DNA from: Anadara kagoshimensis
Taxonomy: Eukaryota; Mollusca; Bivalvia; Arcoida; Arcidae
Direction: 5' to 3'
NCBI GenBank assembly: GCA_021292105.1
Contig: CM037870.1
Coordinates: forward strand, 29,941,905 to 30,005,904
DNA length: 64,000 nucleotides
Below are positions 38,001-53,000 of this stretch, piece by piece; positions within the stretch are counted from its first letter, which is position 1, and each line of letters opens with the position of its first letter. The notes below the pieces were generated by a model. That model was not told where the DNA came from. It worked only from the letters and a program-made list of their open reading frames with translations, and searched no databases. Both the position numbers and the translations under genes were made by a program.

Positions 38001-41000
38001 GTTTGTGACTAAAACAAGAGACAAAACATTTGTTAATCAATAAAGTGGTACTGAACAAGAACAATTTAACCTAAAAACATAATATTTTAAACTTTATATT
38101 ACAAGACATGCATGTAAAATATGGAATTAATGTTTTATAGATATACGGTAGATTACTTTAAATTAGCAAGTATCACATGTGATTCCTAAGCGTCATTTCA
38201 CAAATATTTAAATTCATGACCATAATCCATGTAATTAAAATTTGCAATGGATAGGCAATTTTTCCCTTTCTCAAGATATTTTGTCTTGTTATATGTTACT
38301 TACAAGGTCATAGTCGATTCCAGGCAAGTTTTTCAATTTGGCTTTTTAATTTTCGTGATTCTAGGAATATTCGTGTGATACAATGTAATTGTTTTATTTT
38401 GCAGCATTTTGGTTATTTAGAACCTGTGTTTTAAGTTCAATACCTCAGCCTTCTTAGGCTCTCAAAAAACCACTGTTACATTTAATATTCAAAATAATAT
38501 TTGTGTCTGCTTTACACTGCCTACCTGAACTTCATTTGGTTGTATAATTCCTACTTCTGGATAAACAGATAATAACTGCCTGTCTTTATGGTTCAACTTC
38601 CACTCAAATCTATTCAGTTACAAAAGACAACAATTAAAAACAATAGTAGATAATCATTCAAATCGAATAAACATGTATGGGCTGACATGGCCCAGTGGTA
38701 CTGTCACTGGCTTTTGAAATCAAGGGTTGTGGGTTCAAACCTCACTCAGGATTGGAAATTTTCTGAGATGATTTTCATCTCCTGTCCATACTAGAGCTGT
38801 AAAAAGCTCAGTACTAGAATAGTCTTTCCTGTGAGACTCAAAACCGAGGTCCTGTGTCTCAGTGCACGTCTTGTGTCTTTACACCTCTGTAGAGTTAAAA
38901 AAAAAAAGAGTAGGCCACCTTTGGCCAGTACAGAGAACACTTACAATTAAAAGCGCTTGAAACAGACTGAGCAAGATAAGATTTGAGATTTCAGTAACAT
39001 ATTTCTCAAAGTTTACAGATTTTATATTCAAGGTGTTTAATGTTGATATTTTTGGATATATAGACATAAAGAAGTCATTAGCTGGAAATAGTGGATGTTT
39101 TTTGCTTTTTTTTGTGGAAAAGATCAAATTTATTTTCTATCATCTGCTGTTTAGATTACATCTCTAAATAACATTCCACAAAAGGATCTAAGTTGTTTAC
39201 AACACACTTAAAACTTCTTTATTGATGAACCTACTTCAATAAACAGTAATGTTTACCTAAGTGGAATTCTGCAGATATTTTTGATTTTGTATGATTTATT
39301 AGAGGCCGTTCCTACACATGTTGGTTTAAAGAATAAATCTCCATTTGTGTCCAGTGAAACTTTTGGTGATTCTGCTGATCCCCAAAGCTCAATTTCCTGA
39401 AAATAAATAAAATGTACAGTTTAGTATATAAGAAGCAGAGTATAATTAAAGTTATTAAAATGAACAAGCTGTCAGAAGATCAATCTAACTCACCTGCAGT
39501 TTCTTCATAAAAAATGTTTTGATCTTAACCTTTTAACATTGATGCCAATGTTCAAGGCAAGGATATAACATATGGCATGCCAAAATTGTTAGTTTCTAAA
39601 ATCAAATATGTTGTACATGTGACAATAAAGGAAAGTTTCTTACAGAATTATAATAGTAAGTTATAATTTGATTTATAAAGTCATTTATATCATACTGCAA
39701 TACAAACACAATGTAAATGCACCTGCACGTTTTTCATGTTATAATCCAATAAAATAATGCAACCATAGCAACGCCGATCAAGGAACTGCTTTTACTTGAA
39801 TCAGCTGGGTCCAGGGGTCAGAATATGGATTGTTCATCTAGCATGCTTATGACGGCTTCATTTACGTTTTTTTTTTAAATGTTACGTGCATTATGAAATG
39901 TGTAGTGTTTTTCATGTTATGACTTAATGAACCTGTAAAAAACACAAGTTATTCCTTAAAAAAAACCAGTACAAATTCACAGTAAACATGTTGCTAAGCA
40001 ACATACAAACTATACCTTGTTGTATTTTTCGTTGTCGTTAAGCTGGAGTACCAAATCATGTTTATAAGTTTTAACTTCATTAGGAGTGATTTTAACAACA
40101 AATATCTGGTGTTGTCCTTTCATTAGAGCTTTGACTGGCTTCACTGCATATGTACTGTAAAAGCAATAAATTGTATGAAACATAAATGAAACACAGAATT
40201 GAAAACTAGAACTGTCTCTTGAGAGCCAAATCCCCACTCCCCGCCCCTGACACAATTCACTGACATTTCTCTGACAGAATTCCATTTTTCTCAACATTTT
40301 AATGCATTCCAAAACAAGAATGTTGCAAGTCGCACCAAGATATGCCTGTTTACATTTTTACCATTAAAAATTGCAATTATGGCTTAGCACAATGGAGCAT
40401 AAAAAATTTAAGAAGTATCATGTGTAAGGAAAACAAAAACTAAGCCTCTAGTCCATAATAGTATCTTCTGTTAAGTAATCTGGGAGGAGTAGGTCCGATG
40501 AAAAAAAGCATAATTGAATTTTCATTTGGGGCCCAACTCTGGATAAAGAAGTATAAAAATACCTGACAATTCTCTGACATTAATTAAATTTACAAATTCC
40601 CTGGCATTTTTTAAAATTCCCTGACCTTGAAAAAAATTCTCTGACTTTTCCCTGATGCGTGGAAACCATGAAAAGTTCCCTGTACTTTGTACAAGCAATG
40701 TCATAAAAACTACCATGATTTTTTTAATCTATAACCTACTTTGTCTGATCTTTCTGGATATCATATAAGATTGGTGTTGTCCCTGTGTTTGTCAGTAACA
40801 ATGTTCTGTAGGTGGATTCTTTAGTATTGACAGCCGGGAAGATCAGGCTGGATGAATCAATGTTGTAACGAGGCAGGAAAGTCTCATTGTTAGGCATAAA
40901 GGTTTGTCCTGAAATAAAAAAGTGAAAAAGATTAATTCAAATAATTCTGATATCTTAAATCAGGTTTGTTAGTTGAGATATCAATTATGGCTTGATGCAT

Positions 41001-44000
41001 TTAAAATACATGTAACTGGAATCACTATGCATTTTTGTCAACTCTTTTTTATGACAAGGATAAAAATCATAACATTATGGATAAACAAATAAATTCAGAG
41101 AATTAGGATCCCCCTCCAGCAGGTTCTTTTTTAGCAATTTTTTCAAAGGCCAATAACTCACAGAATATTGAGCAAACCAATTCAAGTTAACAATATGTGC
41201 ATTTCCTATCTATGTTGACACTGTTGACACCAAGTTTCATGAAATAAAGCTTCACAGTTTTGGAGAATTTGAGCAGCCAAGAATTTCGGACAGACGGACA
41301 ATAATTTGAGTTAAATATTCCCCTCTTTCAGGAGGGGGATTATTAATAACTGAAATGCTTCTGCTGCATGTTTGGCAACAAGGTGGTCACATATAAAATC
41401 ATGTCAAAGTGACATAACCCAAAATTTACAATTTGAAGTGATGGGATTGAAAAAACAAAAAACTACCTACCTGTACAATTAAGTGTCAAACACCAAGGTG
41501 GACAATGTGTTTTATCTTCCACTAATCTGTAATCCCGTAAACTCTTGTAGAAGGTGTAACATTCCAAATCACAACCATAAAACTGGTTAGGAGCACACTG
41601 TAAAAAAAAACATAAATATGTGGTAAAGAAACAACTTGAAAATGGGAATTTTTTGACAAAAGTATATAAGTATACTTGTAGATATCTGTATTTTTAACTT
41701 TTTGAATGTAAAAAGTATGAAACTCAGCACAACCAATAATAGACAAATCTTCTACAAAATTTCAAATTTAAATTTTTGGAGTACAGCAAAAGGTAAAATG
41801 ATGCAGATCTGGTAATTTTGTGGAAATTTAAATGCTTTTGTCTTTCTTTTGAATTTAATGAATAAAATAAACCCATTTTCCAGATGTCAAAATTAGCAGT
41901 TTCAATATATCCTCATTCACTCATGCCAAGTGCTCAAGCAATTACTGTCAAAGATCTTTCTGAAGAAACTTAAATAGCCAAAGACAAGTGATGTGATCCA
42001 CATGACAAGATGACATCCATCGTACATTGCAAAAACAATGTGTGAATCTTCTACAACTTGGTGACATCTTGACATCACTAAAACTACAAACTGACTGGAA
42101 CATTCATTCAATAAATAAATTAATTCACTCATGAAAAAATCAAGGAGACATAAATGCTCAATATAAGTTTTCAGATTTTAATAAACATAGTTTGAGAATT
42201 AGTAAACACAATTACATTGATAAAACTTACAGGTCTAAATGTAACTTGGAAAGCACATGATTTTAGTGGTGGTATATCCATTGTAGCTGGCATCACAGAA
42301 AATGTTTTATCTGCACCTAGAGAATAAAAAATATTAAGGTTTAATTAATTGTAATGCATGAGTGTTGGCTGTCCCTAATGGAGGTTGGTCTTATCTAAAA
42401 TACATAGAGAGGTTTGTTTGTTTTATGTAAAAAAACAAGAAGATTAGGTCAAGTTTGAAAAAAAAAATTATTTCAAAGATTTAAGATATTAAAGGAACAC
42501 ATAAAAGGCAATAAAAGATGTTGTACCAATTTTTTTCTAGTAAACCTTTAAACATGATAAAGATGATACAAGTCTTCTTGGGGTAAGAATATATAATACA
42601 GTAGAACTTCGATAACTCGAACTTCGATGTCTCGAATACCACGGATAACTCGAAGTAATAATTTTGTCCCGACCGGTTTTCTATATAAACTATATAAATA
42701 CAACTTCGATAACTCAAACTCCTGTAACTCGAATACCCCTGATAACTCAAAGTAATGTTAAGGTGCAAAATTAAAAATTATAGGAAAAACAACCTTCTAA
42801 AACTCGAAATATTTTTAACAATGGGTCCCCAATAGAACGTTTCAGTGAGAACACGGTAATTAATCGACAATTAGCTATAATACTCCCGTATCATCCGATT
42901 AATGATTGGAGAAGTGGTACAGATCAAAGGTTTTGCTACTGTATTAATTAGTATTAATTAAAGGATTAGTACTCTGTGCCGTAATGGGCGATGAAGTGTA
43001 ACCGTGTACCCTCTCAGTAGAAGCCGAATTTTGTGCCGCTGGTGACAACAACAAATTTTCAGGTGATTTAAGCTAGGTTTTAATGACTAACACGTGGTAG
43101 GCACACTAGTTTTATAATTTCTATAAAATGTGCGTCTTGTTTTGTATATTATAACACAATGTACATGGATATAATTATCTGATTCAGTTCTTTGAATGCA
43201 TTACGGTCATGTATTGGTAATACACATTTTGTGCATTTTATGTATGCGTTTGTTGTCGCCATCAATCCTTATAAAAACATAATTAATAATTTGATTTTAA
43301 TTCATTTATTATTTTATGTAATACCGGTACATATTACAACAGTGTATCGGTAAACAGTTTTACACCATCCAAAATTTCTCCCAAAGAAATGAAAGTTACA
43401 TTGTGACGTCATTCTTCAACTTTGAAAACTCGAACACCCCGATAACTCGAAGTCATCATCGAAGTCCCGTGCACTTCGAGTTATCGAAGTTCTACTGTAC
43501 TGTAAAAGGTTATTGGGATATTATTAGTTACATAGTGATTTAGTGACCCAATACATTCGAACATGTCTATAAGGGCCCCAAGGGAATCAGTAAAAGTGTC
43601 CTTTATGGGGTGACATTTATATACAGGTTCAATTAATATGAATAAAGAACAATTAGGATACAATTCTACTGGCCTGTATAAGCAGGTTATCCTTATATAG
43701 AGGTGGCCCTTAAGGCAGGTTGGACTGTACAGAAATATACAGTGTCATTAAAATTTATACTGGGCGATGCGATAGTGAATTTATCCCACCAAAGATCTTG
43801 ATATTCAAGGTGTCAAAACATTAGTACATCTGCAGAACCAGCAAACTGCTTTGACGACGCTATTGTTTGATAGGTTACAGGGGAAGAAATCCCTACTGAC
43901 CAAATATTTTTTGGGGACAAGGGAGATTATCACTAGTGACCTAATCATGCTAATATAACCCAATATTAGGTTACTAATTAACCAATGGTAATAGAGGATT

Positions 44001-47000
44001 TTTATCTGAGGTGGGATAACAACATTTATGTAACTTTTAATAATACATGTAAAACATAGAAACACTCTCGTACTGAAGTACATTATCATACCCCCCGCTT
44101 AAAAAGTGGGGGGTATATAGTGATAGGGGTGTCTGTCTGTGTGTCTGTCCTTCCGTTACACCTTAGGGTACCTATCTCTTTTCCGCAACTCCTCCTAAAC
44201 CCTTCCATGGATTTTCATGAAACTTTCACACAATCTTTGTGATATAATGTAGATGTGCACCTCCTATTTAAAAATTTGATCTGATGGATTTTTTTATGTG
44301 GGGGGGGGGGGGTATTTTTGTTTTTCTAGTTTAATTTAGATCAGACTCACATGACTCAGATTAACTGACATCAATAAACTTACCTTCAACCCACTGTACT
44401 GTTATTTTGCCTTTTGTGTGGTTTGTAATGTTTACAATCTGAATTAAAATTAAAATAAAGCATTGTGTGAATGTTACAGCAAGGCAACAACACTCTATAC
44501 TTTATATTTTATAAAACATTGCAAGTCTTTTGTTTCCTAAAGTGTGTGGTTTAATTTTTCAAACCCATTTACAGGAGAGGTGGGCTAAAATATCTGTGCA
44601 ATGGAGTTCGCCAGCGTACCACATGATTAATACCCATTAACATTTGTGCAGGGCATTTTGGAAAATGTTAACGTCAAAATTTCCCAGAGTAACGTCATTT
44701 TTAATTTTAAATGTGAACTGAAGCAATTCCATCTCCAATGGAAATAATTGTTCCGCAGAAACATTATGGGGTATTGCGTGGTACACTGGTGAACCTCATT
44801 ACATTTGCTTTCACTTGTGATTCAGTTTTTAAATAAATAGAGAGTAAACTTTATATAGTAAATTGTTTCCGCATCTGAAAGTTCTTGGCAGCTTGGAGCT
44901 TAAGATTTCATAATTTTCTATACAAGTAATTTACAATATATTACAGGTGCAACTGAAAAAAATCCAGATGAAACTACTAAGTTGCAGGCATGACTAAAGA
45001 GTTCAGATCTGACAAAAAGTGACTGTCTTGGACCTGTGGACTGAAATTAATTTTAAACACAACTTGTTTTATTACCACAACAAATTTTATTAGTATGAAA
45101 GAGTTTATCAATAAAATAAAACAGAGACAAAAGATTACAAAATTGAATTTTGGGACCTTATAAAGGTGTGGTGAAAAGGAAGGTGAAAATTTTATCCTTT
45201 CTTTTTATTTTTGCCAGATATACAAATGTATGCATACCTTATCTTCAATAACTCTGAGATTCTGACAATTACCAAAATCAGCTATGTTTACATCCAGACT
45301 CACATGTGGAACAAAGTTCTAGTAAAAAAAATAAAACCAATTATATATTAACATTATGATTATCATTTTGTAATATTGTTAATGTTGTCATTTTAAAATA
45401 GCAAACTTTCTATAAAAAAAATTTCATTTTCTCATCATGTCTAGCATCTGTTCGAAGTCAGGAACTAAATCACTGGATGCCAATCTGTCATTAGATCAAG
45501 TGCCCATCCAAAGTCAGTAGTTTTACAATCACTGGTTTTAAAATGTGTTTTATTTTATCATCAACATGCCCAGTGTCTGTCTAAAGTCGAGAGTTTTAGC
45601 ATTGATGGCCCAACTATGTGATTGATCTACAACTTGCATTTGTTTCCTTTTGTGTATTTTGAGTTGTGGTATATCCAAAATGTATTATATTGATTGTTCA
45701 AAGTATATGACATTCAACTATAAATTCTTATATTTCATATTAGCAGAACAATATTTTACTGAGCCATGAGAATTCAACAGTTCTCCATAAAAATTATGGA
45801 TTATCAACAAGCAGCAAATGGAAGTTATACATTTGAAATTGTAAAATAATAAAATTTTGATGAAAACTATTAAGATAAAATTTGAGAGAGATTTATTTTT
45901 ATTTCTAAAATAAATTGATGTACTAAGTACACATGTACTTACAATTATGTCTGAATGGAAACCGTCATTGAAGTATTCATCCATCGGTGGTATGTGTGGC
46001 AGTTCTTTGTTAACAGTATCATCAGACTGACTTGACTGAAAATAAATTACCAATACACAAGTTTAATATCAAAACACTAACACTTATACAGAGAACAAAA
46101 TTTGATGCTTTGGATATAAACATATGTTCTTTTTTTAATATTTTAAACCCAATCGTTTGTTACAGTGGGACATGCACTAGGGCTGACACAATATACCGTA
46201 ATTGGATGGTCAAAATGGCTACAATAGTTTATATGACTCTTAAGGATTAATTTGTGATAAATGAATCATATCCAAGTTCAGCTTCTCTTTTTCAAATTCC
46301 ACCTTCAAATTTGAAGATTTGGGTTCAAACCAAACACCTTCAAACATTTATTCGAATTAGATGAGAGCTTTGTTTGGATACCACAATTTAATTAAACGAA
46401 CAACATTGCCTAGTGTTCAGTTATACAGGCTTTTTATTTCACTGAGGATTTGGTACTCACAGAAATGATGTATGTGTATAATAATTTGCCATTCCTGGTG
46501 GTATAATTAAATGGCTTTGGGTAAAAGAATTGACTAAGACAAGACCAAAAAGTCTGTTTACTCCCCACATTGAATACACGTATATACAATCTAACAGCCT
46601 TGAACATTCACTAACAAGACTGATTGTACACAATCAGCTTTTTGAGGTCAAAATATGCCAATAAGTGTACTGTTCCCCAATTCAGATTCTAATTTTTTTT
46701 AAATTCTATTTGGATTGGCACCTTTGTGAAAACAAATATTTTTTCTCATTATGTAAAGAATATACAATGTATCTTGATTTGAATAAAGGTTAAAAATTTA
46801 TAGAAGCTGAAATCAGTATTCTTGTATAAGAAATGATTGACAGTTACCATTCTTCCTTTAATTACTTTACAAATCAAGTTAAAATTCCTTAACACACATA
46901 GGATATTTATATAAAGAAGTTCTACTTAATTAATTAGAGCTAAATAAATGAATATCTAGTATAAAAATCTACTAACTGGCTATAAATATAAAACGAATAA

Positions 47001-50000
47001 AAATCTGTCTATACTCAGAACACTGTTTGATGTGTTAAGTATATATATCATGGACAGAAATGGCACTGACTTTCCAAATCAAGGGTCGTGGTTGGACCTC
47101 CTTGGGACTTGGATGATTATGATGGAGTGGAAAAATGAGGCTGAGTAATTCAAACTGCACTTAGAATTTAAAAGACAAAGAGGTCAAGCCCCACCTGGGT
47201 TGTGAGACGTGTGTGGGCAACTTGTTCAATTTACACTGCTTGGAATATGCAAAAAATAATAGTGGTTAGTCTATGAATGGACAGACATGGCTGAGTGGTA
47301 CTGTCACTGGCTTTCGAAGTCAAGGGTTGTGGGTTGGAACCTCCCAATAGATTTGGAAATTTTCTGAAATAATTTTCATCTCCTGTCCATACTAGAGCTG
47401 TAAAAAACTCAATACTAGAATGGTCTTACGGATGTGACTCAAAACCGAGGTCCTGTGCAGGCTAAAGACACCACTGTAGAGTTTACAAAAGAGTAGGCCA
47501 TCTGTGGTCGCTACAGAGGACACTTACAACTACAAGCTATTGAAACAGACTGAGGAAAGTAAGATAAGACTTCAGACAGGTCTGTGATTCAGAATTAAGA
47601 TTCAATGGAGAAAGACATTATTATATACATGTATCGTGTATTGAAAAAAAACCTATTTCTAGTGCAGTTGTAAGTGTTGGATTTTGTCTCTGACTAATCT
47701 AAAGACAATTAAGAATGCCGCAAAGTGGTGCAACAGATACCTGTGACATTTTTTCCACAAGTACCGTATATAATTATATCCCACCTCAGATAAAAATCTT
47801 TTATTCCCAATGGTCAATTAGTAACCTATTACGGGGTTATATTAGTGATCGCTAGTGATTATCTCCCTTATCCCCCTTCGGTAGGATAAATTAGTTACAC
47901 AGTGATTTAGTGACCTAATAAGGAAATATATCACATAACCCTCCTGTTTATTGATGGAATAAAACAGTGTAATATTTTTCGTATTACACAGGTACCCATG
48001 TAATATCACTTGATTGTGACGTAATCAGTCATCACGCTTCTGATTTACGTAGTGGTCGTGCCTAATGACGTCATATGAAAACTGTGTCAGTTTGTTTTTT
48101 TTTTTTTTGTTTTTTTTTTAGACTTTTAAAGACTTTCCGATTCTTTGAAAAATAATTTTGATGCATTCGGGAAAATATTATGATTTAAACTTACATACTG
48201 GTTATGTCTTTTTTTTCTAGGTGATTAATTTACTTTTACTAAAACCAAATAGAATTATATTCTTACTTGCGCAGTTAATTTGGAGGTGATTTGTCTGACC
48301 TAGATAGAAATCGTCTGTTTCTATATGACATCAAATAATATGTACATGTCATTATGCCTCGGTATTTTGAGTTATGTGATATATAGAATCTTAGACTCAT
48401 GAGGGTTTAATATGAAATTTATTAAACTCGTTCAATAATTAAATATGCCACTCGCCAAGGCTCGTGGCATATTTAATTATTAAACTCGTTTAATAAATTT
48501 CATATTAAACCCCCACTCGTCTAAGATCCTCTATATATGAAGTCATTAAAAATTTATATTGGGCGACTTGATAAATGAGACAAAGAGGCCAAACCCTATC
48601 TGGAAGTTGAGAAATGAGACTGAGTAGTTTAAACTGCACTAAGAATGTAAAAGACAAAGAGATTAAGCTCCATCTGGGTCATGAGAAATGTGTGTGGGCA
48701 ACATACACAGTCAAAGATTTCAGCCACATGATTAAGATATATAACAAGATTTAAAATGAAAAATAAAGTTGTACTGAAATAATGTACAAGTTGAACAAGT
48801 TAATTTTGTGCTGGACAAGTTGAAAATTTGTTTCTTTGTCCTGAAAGGAAAAGTGTCAAAAAAAATATTGCACTGCCTTGTAACAGACAACTCAACAGAA
48901 TTTTCACAGGTGTAAAACAATCTCCAGGGTTCGTACAAACATTTGGACTCCAAATTAAGGACTTTTTAGGGTCTTTTCAGGGTCTTATTTGCAAATTTAA
49001 GGCCTAATCAGAGGGACAATTTTAGCAAACAAATATTGGTGCAAAGGCAATTAAATCAATAAAAAAATTACTTACATGTCCATAGTAACGGAACTTGAAG
49101 TTGAGGTTGGCATTCTGGCGGGCCAGAATTGCTCATTTTAACGCAACTTATTAATTAATCTATTTATTTATATATATCAGTTTACTTGCGACCACTTAAT
49201 ATAATAATTCAAACACCCAACTGGCCAAATTCAAGGGCTTTTTAGGGCCTTCAGGATAAATTCAAGGGCTTTTTAGGGTCAGACTTGTTTTTAGGATCTT
49301 TTTAGGGCAAACCTCAAAATTGAAGGACTTTTCCAGGCCTGTACGAACCCTGATCTCATAGGCTCGGACAGACTTGCATTAATTTATGATATATGAACAT
49401 GTAATTTTAGCATGCTAACACACAACAACTTAATTGTATCAATCTAAAATTCACTTTAAGTTCCTATTTACTGCTAAGATGAACAGCAGGGAAATTTCAA
49501 GAAACAATATATAACCTAGATCTGCTATATAAACATAAGAAACAATTCTAAAAACTAGAAATTACGATACGCAATATATAATATATGTAAATAATAATAC
49601 TATATAAAGACAGGTAAAATATTGTTATATAGGTTAATTGTGTACCGTGTCCAGATCAGGAAGAATTATTTTAATGAGATCCTGAGGTCGCTGTGTGAAA
49701 AAAAGCACAGGAATTAAAAAACATTATAATTATTTAATGAGATCCTAAGGTCGCTATGTGAGATAAAGCACAACAAAAAACCCATTATAATTCTTGTATA
49801 TCTTAATACTAGCAGATCAATTTAAAAATATATAATTTTTAAGTCACATAGAAAGAACAATTACTCAGGTTAGAAATTTTAGTATGTTTTTTCTCAAACA
49901 AAAATACATCTACAGATGAAATGGACAAATAAACATGTTGAACAAATCTTAACATTCTTATATTGTGCATAAAATTGTAATCTTTTAGCATAAAAAATAT

Positions 50001-53000
50001 GCTGTGGAGAAAGAAATGAAAAAGACATTTCATATGATATCCATGAAAGGAAATTTGAACATGAACTGGTATGTGCATTAGTGACTCTAATAAAATGCCT
50101 TTATTTTCTTGTCTTTTAATTTAATTAGGAACAGTTAAAAGTTGTTACATATTAATTCAAATAAAGCTCTACCAAAATAAGTTGTGTATACTGTGCATTA
50201 AAACAAGGTTTATTGCATGCAATTGTTATTAGGATTTTTTTTAGTAAAACTGTTAACCTAAAATATGTAAAATCTGATTTTGTATTTTGATTTAAACAAC
50301 TTATTATTTATCAAATTATTTAGTATATAAACACATACTGCTGGCATCATCAAAGCTCCTGCATCATCTACTTCAAGTTTTCCTTCTCGGAGTAGTTCAT
50401 TTAGTTGCTGGAATAAATAAAAATCAGTATATTGAACATTGAATATTTAAAAAAAACTTATTGGTTTTCAACATTCAAGGTTAATTTTAAAATTTTACCG
50501 TATATACCCGCCTAAAACCTGCCCTGTTGTATAACCTGGACTCCCCAGTTCACTCTTAAAATCCAAATAATACTTATATTAGCAACATATAACCCGCACC
50601 CAGATAGTATTAAGATTTTTCGCCATTTTGCATAAAAACTTTTATTTAACAAAATGTCATAGTGTTGTTATTTCTTTTATATTTGTGACAAAAATCATTG
50701 ATTAAACAGGATATATCAGTGTATGATGTAGGAATAATTTAATTACCGGTAATGTAGATATACCAGAAATTATTTAAATTTTGAAAAAAAGTTTTTTTAT
50801 AAATTTACCTCAGGTGGGTAGAGTGAGAGTCCACGTTCGACATGACATTGGTAAAGATCAAGATGTCTGGTTTGTAATACTGCTGGTTTTACCATTTCAG
50901 AATGACAGGTTCCTAATAAATCCAAAAACAATGGCCCCTAGAAGTAAAAATATAAATATAAATTAAGATAAACATGTGCTTAAAGAAAACATGTACATAA
51001 ACTTTTATCATTGTTTTATGAATAGCGCATTGGTAAATATATGAGACAGTCAATTGCAATAATGTTCACTGCTGATCCCTAACACCAAAAACAATGGTCC
51101 CCAGAAGAAATACCAGTTATACAAAAAAAAAAAAAATAAACAGTTGATAAAAGAAGACAGGTAGTAAAAGGCAATTAATTGTTTATTATACCAAAATGAA
51201 ACATCACCCTCCTAATTAAAAATAAGTTGGTTTTGTAATGGTGTGAAACGACCATAAATCTCTCACCCAGTCATTTTTTATCTGATCGGAACTCATTGGA
51301 GACAAACTTAGAAATTTGAAACTGATTTTCTATAGATGAGGTCATATCATTGTGACCTTATGGTGTGTTCCGAAGGGGTTGGATATGATGTTTTCAGAGG
51401 AATACACAATGTTTTCTCCACCCTGATCACATGATCCAACAATCAAATTAAATTACTAAAGTATTTTTTTAATGAGGTATAATAAATATTTATACATCAG
51501 AACAGTGACAGGATAAAGATAACGTAGCTTCCTTCTTACCTGGTTATGTATCATACATGTGACTTTACGGTGGTAGTTGATTGGGTAAGGTGGTATAAAC
51601 TGTAGAATAATGGTTTGTCTTGTGTTAGGACGAACTACTCCAGACAATCGCTCAAATTTGAACACACTTTCATTACAGTCCAACATAAACTGAAATAGAA
51701 AAAAAAAATACAGATAAAAAATGGCTCTAACGAAACATCAAATGAAAATTGCAACAACATTGCCCATTTATGTAATTTTAAATGAGTTTACCTAGATATT
51801 AGGTACCAGAATCTTGACATCTTAATGCCACCTAAAACTACTGCCACTTTTCATAGCAAAGCAATTATAATGACTTTCTATCCATGAAATTTGAACAAAT
51901 ACACATGTATTTACAAAATTAGAAATCTAAACTTAGCATATCTCTACTCATTTTTTACCAATCTTTCACTAGAGCTTTTAATGAAGAGTGTACCATAATT
52001 AATAACTTAAATATTTGTCTATTAAAAACTCTTGAATGAAAAACATGAAAAACTGTATGAAATGCTGACACTTGCAAAGCGTTGCAAGACACTTAATTTC
52101 ACGTTGTTCCAGTTCACTCAGCTGAAAAATAAATGAGTACAAGCAAAATGCTGGGGGTTAACCCTGCGATGGACCGGCGTCCCATTCAGGGGGGAGTCTT
52201 GTACTCTCAGTTGCTTAACGCCACGGAAACCGGGATAAGCTCCGGCCTGATGGGCCTAATGGCTCGGGACAGACTTTAACTTTAACTTGCAAAGCGTTAT
52301 CAGGTTTAAAACAATAGAATAATACTATATTTTTACCTGGAATACTGCTTCTTGGTCAGAGTTATTTATAATATCTATAGGACGAGTGGCAACATCTCCA
52401 ACATCTATCTGCATAAAGTTAACAGCTTTAGTACTCAGGTGGACATTTGGACCTGTAGAGATACAGAAACACAAGTATGATAAAATGGAATGCAAGTAGC
52501 ATGGAAGAAAACTTTCTGTGAAAATTGTTACACAAGATCAATATAAACTTTCTCATCAGGCAGCAAAACATAACAAAATCAAAGATTTAAGTAACAATAA
52601 AAAGTTTACCATACATTCTAAAAATGTTTTTAGGTTAAAACAAAATATAAAACAAGATAAATTGTCTAAAGCTGCAGTTATATATCGCTTCCGAAACAAC
52701 AAAGTGTCTCCTAAACAAGCTCCAAGTCTTCATTAACAACTGCCTAAGACAAAAGCTAAAGATCAGATGGCCAGAGAAAATCACAAACTTTGAGTTATAG
52801 GAGAAGACCAAACAACAAATGCAAGATCTGGTCAGACTAGCACAGAATAGAACCAGAGGAGTGTTGTCAGTGCCTATGTACATCACTGGTACCACAGGCA
52901 TAAGTAAGCAAGCAGTTATATATCTGACATATGAGTGCTTGGTATGACCTTCACCTTAGGCTACAGGATATGGTCATTTTCAAACTGCTGTCTTATATAA

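Noticed and set aside
42599-43497. Autonomous transposon with transposase
   Set aside because: No frame of useful length or DDE-type motif is present between the inverted ends.
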